Of a stretch of 64,000 bases of DNA, positions 59,113-64,000 are shown in pieces. Both the position numbers and the translations under genes were made by a program. This DNA is from CTSoil-075 sp042610375 (GTDB taxonomy: Bacteria; Bacillota; Negativicutes; DSM-13327). The notes under the pieces were generated by a model. It made no database searches. It worked only from the letters and a program-made list of their open reading frames with translations, and was not told the DNA's origin. The stretch is taken from NCBI RefSeq assembly GCF_042610375.1, contig NZ_JBGJZL010000003.1, positions 248,001-312,000 on the forward strand, read 5' to 3'. Numbering within the stretch: position 1 is the first letter of the stretch; each line of letters opens with the position of its first letter.

Positions 59113-60471
59113 TTATTTTACATGCTTGACTAGTTCTACGGCTATGCCAATATATTTTTGTGGTGTTAAAGCGAGCAACCGAACTTTATCTGCTTCTGGT
59201 ACGTCTACGCTGGCAATAAAAGCTTTAATTTCTTCTTCGCCAATGGCTTTGCCTCGGGTGATTTCTTTTAATTTATCATAAGGGTTAGTATGCCCATGTT
59301 TACGCATCACTGTTTGCACAGCTTCGGACAACACTTCCCAAGCGCCAGTTAAGTGATTATCAATAGCCTGATTGTTAATTGATGTTTTGCCAAAACCTTT
59401 TAAAGCATAAACCAGTGCCAAATGAGAATAACCAATCGCCGAACCAATATTGCGTTGAGCAGAAGAGTCACTTAAGTCTCTTTGCAAGCGAGAGATCGGA
59501 AGTTTATTAGCTAGATGATCCAGCAAGGCATTACTTAGCCCTAGGTTTGCTTCTGAATTTTCAAAGTCAATTGGATTGACTTTGTGTGGCATAGTAGATG
59601 AACCAACTTCACCTTTTACAGTACGTTGTTTGAAGTAACCGAGGGAGATATAGAGCCACATATCTCGGTCAAAGTCGAGGACGATGTTATTAAAGCGGTT
59701 GATAGCATGGAAACATTCGGCCACATAATCATGGGATTCGATTTGAGTTGTTAGGGGATTATAAGTCAAACCTAAGCCTTCCACAAAGGTCTTGCCAACC
59801 AATTCCCAATCAACTTCAGGATAAGCAATTTGGTGAGCGTTGAAATTTCCCACAGCACCATTAAATTTTCCTAAGTATTCAAGAGAACGGATTTGTTTTA
59901 ATTGGCGATTCCAGCGATAGGCAAATACTGCAAGCTCTTTTCCCATCGTAGTTGGAGAAGCTGGTTGTCCATGGGTGTGAGCTAACATTGAAACATCTTT
60001 CAAGGAGTCAGCTCTATCGATTACTTCATTAACTAACTTTTCTGCAGCTGGTAACCAAACATCATTAACTCCATGTTTTAGCATTAATGCATAGGACAAA
60101 TTGTTAATGTCTTCAGAGGTACAAGAAAAGTGAATAAACTCAAGAACGTCAGACAGGGAGCTTGCGCCAAGTGTATCTCTTAAAAAGTATTCCACAGCTT
60201 TTACATCATGGTTAGTGACTTTCTCAATTCCTTTGATTTTTAAAGCAACTTCCTCATCAAAGTTACTTACAATAGCTCGCAAAAATTGGATTTCATCAGT
60301 TGTAAAGGTTCTGACTTCACTAAATGACGGATTAGCCGCCATTGCAATTAACCACTCAATTTCTACGTGGGTACGATATTTTAGCAATGCCCATTCAGAA
60401 AAAAAGTCGCCTAATGGTTTTGTAACAGATTCATAGCGTCCGTCAAGTGGAGTTAATGATTTAATACTCAT
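59113..60471 (-). CDS. purB: Adenylosuccinate lyase
   Basis: A 452-aa fumarase/aspartase-superfamily enzyme of purine synthesis. The signature SSTMPHKVNPIDFEN contains the catalytic serine loop; LAHTHGQPASPTTMGKELA and FIHFSCTSEDINNLS are further conserved regions. The length and KVNPIDFEN match the E. coli-type PurB. The ATG at 60471 has AGAGGG upstream; the frame runs on to 60564. Housekeeping gene with no attenuator. Confidence 0.95.
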   Translation of the reverse strand: MSIKSLTPLDGRYESVTKPLGDFFSEWALLKYRTHVEIEWLIAMAANPSFSEVRTFTTDEIQFLRAIVSNFDEEVALKIKGIEKVTNHDVKAVEYFLRDTLGASSLSDVLEFIHFSCTSEDINNLSYALMLKHGVNDVWLPAAEKLVNEVIDRADSLKDVSMLAHTHGQPASPTTMGKELAVFAYRWNRQLKQIRSLEYLGKFNGAVGNFNAHQIAYPEVDWELVGKTFVEGLGLTYNPLTTQIESHDYVAECFHAINRFNNIVLDFDRDMWLYISLGYFKQRTVKGEVGSSTMPHKVNPIDFENSEANLGLSNALLDHLANKLPISRLQRDLSDSSAQRNIGSAIGYSHLALVYALKGFGKTSINNQAIDNHLTGAWEVLSEAVQTVMRKHGHTNPYDKLKEITRGKAIGEEEIKAFIASVDVPEADKVRLLALTPQKYIGIAVELVKHVK

Positions 60472-60709
60472 AAATACCCTCTTTATTATATAAAATTTTG
60501 TAATACCCCAATAATAAGTGAAATCATATGGGATGTCAAATTGATCCACTCTATAGGATTTCAATCATTCTAAATTCTATTTTACCATCATAATCAAGTG
60601 GTTTCTAGAGGGATTTCCATCAACTTGATCAAAAATCGTCATTGTAGGACTTTTTTCTTTTTAATTTATTGGTAAGATTAGAAAGAGTTTAGTAAAAGAA
60701 TCAGCAAAA

Positions 60710-60738
60710 TTGACATTTGTATAAAACAATGGTATCAT
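60710..60738 (+). promoter_or_regulatory. Sigma-A promoter of the flavodoxin-like gene
   Basis: TTGACA, 17-nt spacer, TATCAT; 30 nt before attenuator 22. Confidence 0.7.
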
Positions 60739-60768
60739 TTATTAAAATTTAATAAAAAGAATTTGTAT

Positions 60769-60829
60769 AAGCTGACTATAAAAAAATAGAGGCTTCGAAT
60801 AAATATATTTATTCGGAGTCTCTTTATTT
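60769..60829 (+). promoter_or_regulatory. Attenuator element 22 (leader of flavodoxin-like gene)
   Basis: P1 AAGCU/GGCUU, GA bulge, P2 CUAU/AUAG, loop of six A, 3' A. Terminator AGAGGCUUCGAAUAAAU...AUUUAUUCGGAGUCUCU; its arms closely resemble element 19. Confidence 0.87.
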
Positions 60830-60867
60830 ATTGTTAGGAAGTTTAATAAGAAGAAGGAGTGATTTGT

Positions 60868-61428
60868 ATGAAAATTGTTGGTTTAGTTGGCAGTCCGCGT
60901 AAAGAGGGGAATACCGATACACTGTTACAAAAAGCCTTAGAAGGCGCGAAATCTCAAGGTGCTGAGACGACGATTCTCTACTTAAATGAACTGAATATTC
61001 GTGGCTGTCAGGCTTGCTATGCTTGTAAAAAAACAGGTCACTGTGTTGTGGACGATGACATGAAAAAGGTATACGAGACTATAAATGAATCCGATGGCAT
61101 AATCCTTGGTTCTCCGGTTTATTTCGGACGTTTGACAGCCCAGACTGCTCTATTCATGGATCGCTTATATGCCTATTTAAAACCTGACTTTACCAATAGC
61201 CTGGCTGCAGGCAAAAAAATTACCCTAGTCTTTACCCAAAATCAACCTGATGCCAATCTTTATGCTGGTCTTGTCAATTCAACAGCCCAGGTATTGACGC
61301 GTATTGGATTTGAAACTGGACCAAAACCGCTAGTGGGTACTGGACTTGGTCCCGTTGGTGCAGCCTTAGAAAAAGAAGAATATCTACAGTCTGCTTTTGC
61401 TCTTGGTAAGGAACTGGTAAATCGCTAA
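60868..61428 (+). CDS. Iron-sulfur flavoprotein/NADPH-dependent FMN reductase-like protein
   Basis: A 186-aa flavodoxin-fold protein: FMN-phosphate loop GSPRKEGNTDTLL, cysteine motif CQACYACKKTGHCVVDDDM as in iron-sulfur flavoproteins, and GSPVYFGRLTAQ. It may donate electrons to the NifH proteins or another reductase; this is inferred from context only. The ATG at 60868 follows AAGGAG. Single-gene attenuated unit. Confidence 0.85.
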   Translation: MKIVGLVGSPRKEGNTDTLLQKALEGAKSQGAETTILYLNELNIRGCQACYACKKTGHCVVDDDMKKVYETINESDGIILGSPVYFGRLTAQTALFMDRLYAYLKPDFTNSLAAGKKITLVFTQNQPDANLYAGLVNSTAQVLTRIGFETGPKPLVGTGLGPVGAALEKEEYLQSAFALGKELVNR

Positions 61429-61471
61429 TAGCCTTTATTATTCATCAACTTTCTAATTCTGTAAAAAAAGA

Positions 61472-61500
61472 TTGACAGCAAGTAGTTTCAAGTTTATAAT
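61472..61500 (+). promoter_or_regulatory. Sigma-A promoter of the DUF1858 gene
   Basis: TTGACA, 17-nt spacer, TATAAT: perfect consensus, 44 nt before attenuator 23. Confidence 0.8.
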
Positions 61501-61543
61501 TTATAAATACAATAAATTTATCAATAAAATAATATTGAAAACT

Positions 61544-61605
61544 TGTTGACTGGAAAAACCAGAGGCAGAATTTTTTCATTTTGAAAAGATTCTGCCTTTT
61601 TATTT
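61544..61605 (+). promoter_or_regulatory. Attenuator element 23 (leader of DUF1858 gene)
   Basis: P1 UGUU/GGCA (two G.U pairs), GA bulge, P2 CUGG/CCAG, loop of five A, 3' A. Terminator GGCAGAAUUUUUU-type stem with AGAUUCUGCC, UUUU. Confidence 0.84.
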
Positions 61606-61627
61606 CAAACAGTAAGGGGTGGGAAAG

Positions 61628-61819
61628 ATGAAAATAACGAAAGAATTGAGTATTAGTGAAGTCGTTGAAAGCTATCCACAGACAGTGGGGATATTTCGCA
61701 ATTATGGTATGGGATGTTTTGGTTGTTCGGCTGCCCGCTTTGAAAATATTGAGCAAGGAGCAGCAGCTCATGGCATTGATGTTGATGCATTGATTGCTGA
61801 TCTTAACAGTATTGTGTAA
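61628..61819 (+). CDS. DUF1858 (hybrid-cluster-associated) small protein
   Basis: A 63-aa DUF1858 protein: ELSISEVVESYPQTVGIFRNYGMGCFGC followed by SAARFENIEQGAAAHGIDVD. The GMGCFGCSAA pair of cysteines resembles the ScdA N-terminal domain and suggests Fe-S or redox binding. The start is set by AAGGGGTGGG. It precedes nifH2 and may be partly co-transcribed with it through attenuator 24. Confidence 0.83.
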   Translation: MKITKELSISEVVESYPQTVGIFRNYGMGCFGCSAARFENIEQGAAAHGIDVDALIADLNSIV

Positions 61820-61888
61820 ATGAATTTGATTCTTGCATTTACTATGTTTTTAAAGTTAATGAAAAATTATACTCTAATAAAGTAATAC

Positions 61889-61955
61889 AGCTGATTGGAC
61901 AAAAATCCGAAGGCTAGAATGATCGTTCTACAAGAACATCACTCTAGCTTTTTTT
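61889..61955 (+). promoter_or_regulatory. Attenuator element 24 (leader of second nifH)
   Basis: P1 AGCU/GGCU, GA bulge, P2 UUGGA/UCCGA (one U.G), loop CAAAAA, 3' A. Terminator AAGGCUAGA...UCUAGCUUU, seven U. A TATACT at 61868 could be a -10 box but has no good -35. Confidence 0.85.
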
Positions 61956-61985
61956 GTTTTTAAAAAAGAGTAGGAGGAGTAAAAA

Positions 61986-62861
61986 ATGAGTAAAAAAATT
62001 AAACAAATTGCGATTTATGGAAAAGGGGGAATCGGTAAATCTACTACTACCTCTAATATTAGTGCGGCCTTATCCACAATGGGTTATAAAGTCATGCAGT
62101 TTGGTTGCGATCCGAAAGCCGATTCTACGAATACCTTGCGTGATGGTACTTATATCCCTACTGTGTTAGATACATTGCGGGAAAAAAATAAAGTAAATGC
62201 CCAAGATGTCATTTTTCAAGGTTTCAATGGCGTGTATTGCGTAGAAGCTGGTGGCCCAGCTCCAGGCGTTGGTTGCGCTGGCAGAGGCATCATTACTGCT
62301 GTTCAACTGTTAAAACAATTAAATGTATATGAAGAATTAGACTTAGATGTAATTATCTATGATGTTTTAGGAGACGTAGTGTGTGGTGGTTTTGCTGTCC
62401 CAATTCGTGAAGGCATTGCAGAACATGTATTTACTGTATCATCTGCTGATTTCATGGCTGTTTATGCCGCTAATAATTTGTTTAAAGGTATTCAAAAATA
62501 CTCCAATTCCGGTGGTGCCCTTTTAGGTGGTTTGATTGCCAATTCCATTAATGCTCCTTACTCAAGAGATATCATTGATGATTTTGTTGCGAAAACCAAG
62601 ACTCGTGTTGTGGAATATGTTCCACGCTCCGTCACAGTAACCCAAGCTGAACTACAAGGAAAAACAACAATTGAAGCTGCGCCAAATTCTGAACAAGCAA
62701 AGGTATACCGAAGTCTTGCGAAAAAAGTAATCGAGACGACAGAATCAAAAGTTCCTGCGCCACTAGAAATCAGTGAATTACGTGCATGGGCTGCAACCTG
62801 GGCTGATCACTTATTAGCAATGGAAACAGGTGAAGTACGCGGCAAAGCGTCAGGGATTTAA
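61986..62861 (+). CDS. NifH-like iron protein 2 (divergent type)
   Basis: A 291-aa Fe protein: P-loop GKGGIGKS at residues 12-19, cluster cysteines C97 (GVGCAGRGIIT) and C133 (DVVCGGFAVP). It diverges clearly from the canonical NifH at 40894, with VYCVEAGGPAPG for VESGGPEPG and a C-terminal extension ELRAWAATWADHLLAMETGEV. These features fit NifH-like proteins of alternative reductases such as MarH. Followed by attenuator 25 and NifB. Confidence 0.88.
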   Translation: MSKKIKQIAIYGKGGIGKSTTTSNISAALSTMGYKVMQFGCDPKADSTNTLRDGTYIPTVLDTLREKNKVNAQDVIFQGFNGVYCVEAGGPAPGVGCAGRGIITAVQLLKQLNVYEELDLDVIIYDVLGDVVCGGFAVPIREGIAEHVFTVSSADFMAVYAANNLFKGIQKYSNSGGALLGGLIANSINAPYSRDIIDDFVAKTKTRVVEYVPRSVTVTQAELQGKTTIEAAPNSEQAKVYRSLAKKVIETTESKVPAPLEISELRAWAATWADHLLAMETGEVRGKASGI

Positions 62862-62870
62862 TAAAAAACA

Positions 62871-62933
62871 AGCTGATCATATAAAAATGAAGGCTGCAGA
62901 AATTTGATTATTTCTGTATCCTTCATTCTTTTT
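62871..62933 (+). promoter_or_regulatory. Attenuator element 25 (between nifH2 and nifB-like)
   Basis: P1 AGCU/GGCU, GA bulge, P2 UCAU/AUGA, loop AUAAAA, 3' A. Terminator UGAAGG-CUGCAGAAAU with AUUUCUGUAU-CCUUCA, then UUCUUUUU. It begins 10 nt after the nifH2 stop, so it acts inside a transcript. Confidence 0.86.
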
Positions 62934-62953
62934 ACAGAAAGGAGAGCTGAAAA

Positions 62954-64000
62954 ATGGGCAACCCTTGCTCTGGTAATGTAAGTAATGCTACATTAGAGAA
63001 GACCAAAAAACATCCTTGTTATTCAGCCGATGCACACAATAAATATGCACGCATGCATTTACCGGTGGCACCTGGTTGTAATGTACAGTGTAATTATTGT
63101 AATCGCAAATTTGATTGTGTCAATGAAAGTAGACCTGGTGTCACTAGCGAGGTATTAACACCGGATTTGGCCGCAGAAAAATTTGCCTGGGTTAAAAGTA
63201 AAATAAAAGAGCTTACTGTAATTGGTATTGCAGGTCCTGGTGATGCACTAGGAAACTGGGAATCGACCAAGGCGACAATTGAAAAAATACGAGAACTCGA
63301 TAAAGATGTTACATTTTGTTTGTCAACTAACGGTTTAATGCTACCAGACTATGCTGAGCAAATTGTGGCACTTGGTGTTCATCATGTGACAGTGACCATG
63401 AATGCATTAGATCCAGAAATCAGCGCTAAAATTTATAAGTTTGTTTCTTATAAAGGGAAAAATTATGCAGGCATCGAAGGAGCGGAAATTCTTTTAAAAA
63501 ATCAATTGGCGGGCATTGAATACTTAACGTCACATGGCGTGCTAGTGAAAATAAACATTGTAATGATCAAAGGCATCAATGACCACCATATTCCGGATGT
63601 GGTTAAGAAAGTAAAAGACCTAGGTGTTTTTGTTACAAATATTATGCCATTAATCCCAGCTCCAGGTAGTGCCTTTGAGGACTTCCCGCAAACAAGTATG
63701 AAAGAGATCAATGATCTTAGAAACATTTGTCAACTTGAAATAGAGCAAATGCGGCATTGTCAGCAATGTCGAGCTGATGCCATTGGACTCTTAGGAGAAG
63801 ATCGTTCACAGGAATTTCGGATGTGCAATCGTCCATCACTCGAATCAACTCTTCCAAAGCTTACGGAAAAGCAATATAAAATTGCTGTTACATCGAAATA
63901 TGGTAAACTTGTTGATCAACATTTTGGGCATGCTACAAAGTTTTTAATTTACCAAGGTGATGGTACAAATTTTGAAAAAATCGAAAATCGTTTGGTAAAT
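62954..64000 (+). CDS. NifB-like radical SAM FeS-cluster maturase (3' end off right edge)
   Basis: At least 349 codons with no stop before the edge. Radical SAM motif CNVQCNYC (C42, C46, C49) after HKYARMHLPVAPG-type NifB start (NKYARMHLPVAPG), then AGPGDALGNWE and LIPAPGSAFEDFPQT. After a RMCNRPSLES segment a NifX-like domain begins (YKIAVTSKYGKLVDQHFGHAT). NifB builds the 8Fe carbide precursor for nitrogenase-type cofactors. AAGGAGAG precedes the ATG. Its presence indicates that at least one D/K-like enzyme here carries a complex cofactor. Confidence 0.9.
   Translation, partial: MGNPCSGNVSNATLEKTKKHPCYSADAHNKYARMHLPVAPGCNVQCNYCNRKFDCVNESRPGVTSEVLTPDLAAEKFAWVKSKIKELTVIGIAGPGDALGNWESTKATIEKIRELDKDVTFCLSTNGLMLPDYAEQIVALGVHHVTVTMNALDPEISAKIYKFVSYKGKNYAGIEGAEILLKNQLAGIEYLTSHGVLVKINIVMIKGINDHHIPDVVKKVKDLGVFVTNIMPLIPAPGSAFEDFPQTSMKEINDLRNICQLEIEQMRHCQQCRADAIGLLGEDRSQEFRMCNRPSLESTLPKLTEKQYKIAVTSKYGKLVDQHFGHATKFLIYQGDGTNFEKIENRLVN

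Noticed and set aside
1322..62933. Element as an ANTAR-protein target (dual hexaloop) or a BglG/LicT-type RAT
   Set aside because: Loop size varies from 4 to 9 nt without the required A1/G4 hexaloop pattern, there is only one hairpin before the terminator, and the sequence does not match RAT motifs; no ANTAR or PRD regulator gene is in the window.
1..64000. CRISPR arrays, tRNA or rRNA genes, transposases, phage genes
   Set aside because: None seen on either strand; the only dispersed repeat is the attenuator element.

Overview
The window looks like a chromosomal segment of a low-GC, Gram-positive-type anaerobe. The best guess is the Negativicutes/Sporomusaceae (Pelosinus/Sporomusa-like). The reasons are AT-rich DNA, strong Shine-Dalgarno sites, sigma-A promoters with TTGACA boxes, corrinoid methyltransferase genes and many nitrogenase-like genes. 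The genus is inference only. I see no rRNA, tRNA, CRISPR array, insertion sequence or prophage.

Most of the window is an organic and inorganic sulfur-acquisition island. Left part (1.3-15.4 kb): DUF1847 protein, cystine-type amino-acid ABC transporter and PatB-like C-S lyase; O-acetylhomoserine sulfhydrylase; QueG-like Fe-S protein and a sulfonate-type ABC transporter; two UroD-fold corrinoid methyltransferases flanking a RACo-like activator. Next (15.5-24.9 kb): DUF2325 protein with nitrogenase-like pair 1, a doubled DUF2292 protein, a corrinoid protein with DUF1638, two MFS carriers and a NifX-like protein. A housekeeping and decayed stretch (24.9-30.5 kb) holds trmO, two gene fragments, MarR, an ArsN2-type acetyltransferase, nitroreductase, HAD phosphatase and GNAT. 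Then (30.8-54.2 kb): nitrogenase-like pairs 2 to 5, interleaved with a second SsuABC-type transporter, an anion permease with an AprAB-like reductase, a canonical-looking NifH and MetNIQ. The right end (54.2-64 kb) has a siroheme sulfite/nitrite reductase, Lrp regulator, TauE exporter, purB, flavodoxin-like protein, DUF1858 protein, a second NifH and a NifB running off the edge.

The outstanding feature is a small repeated RNA element found 25 times, on both strands, always in a 5' leader or just after a lost gene. Each copy has a short outer helix P1 ending in a U.G pair, an asymmetric internal loop (G-R on the 5' side, A on the 3' side), a 2-5 bp hairpin P2 with a mostly A-rich loop, and then an intrinsic terminator whose 5' arm is the 3' strand of P1. 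P1 and P2 both vary by compensatory changes between copies. This is the architecture of a transcription-attenuating riboswitch or protein-binding antiterminator. The element precedes nearly all sulfur, nitrogenase-like and corrinoid units and is absent from tcdA, trmO, purB, the regulators and the acetyltransferases. I cannot match it from memory to a named RNA class.

Working model (inference): when sulfur is scarce the elements stop terminating. The cell then takes up cystine, sulfonates, sulfate and methionine, opens C-S bonds with PatB, corrinoid methyltransferases and nitrogenase-like reductases related to methylthio-alkane reductase, and fixes sulfide or methanethiol through O-acetylhomoserine sulfhydrylase. 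Five D/K-like pairs but only two NifH and one NifB suggest substrate diversification around shared reductase and cofactor proteins.
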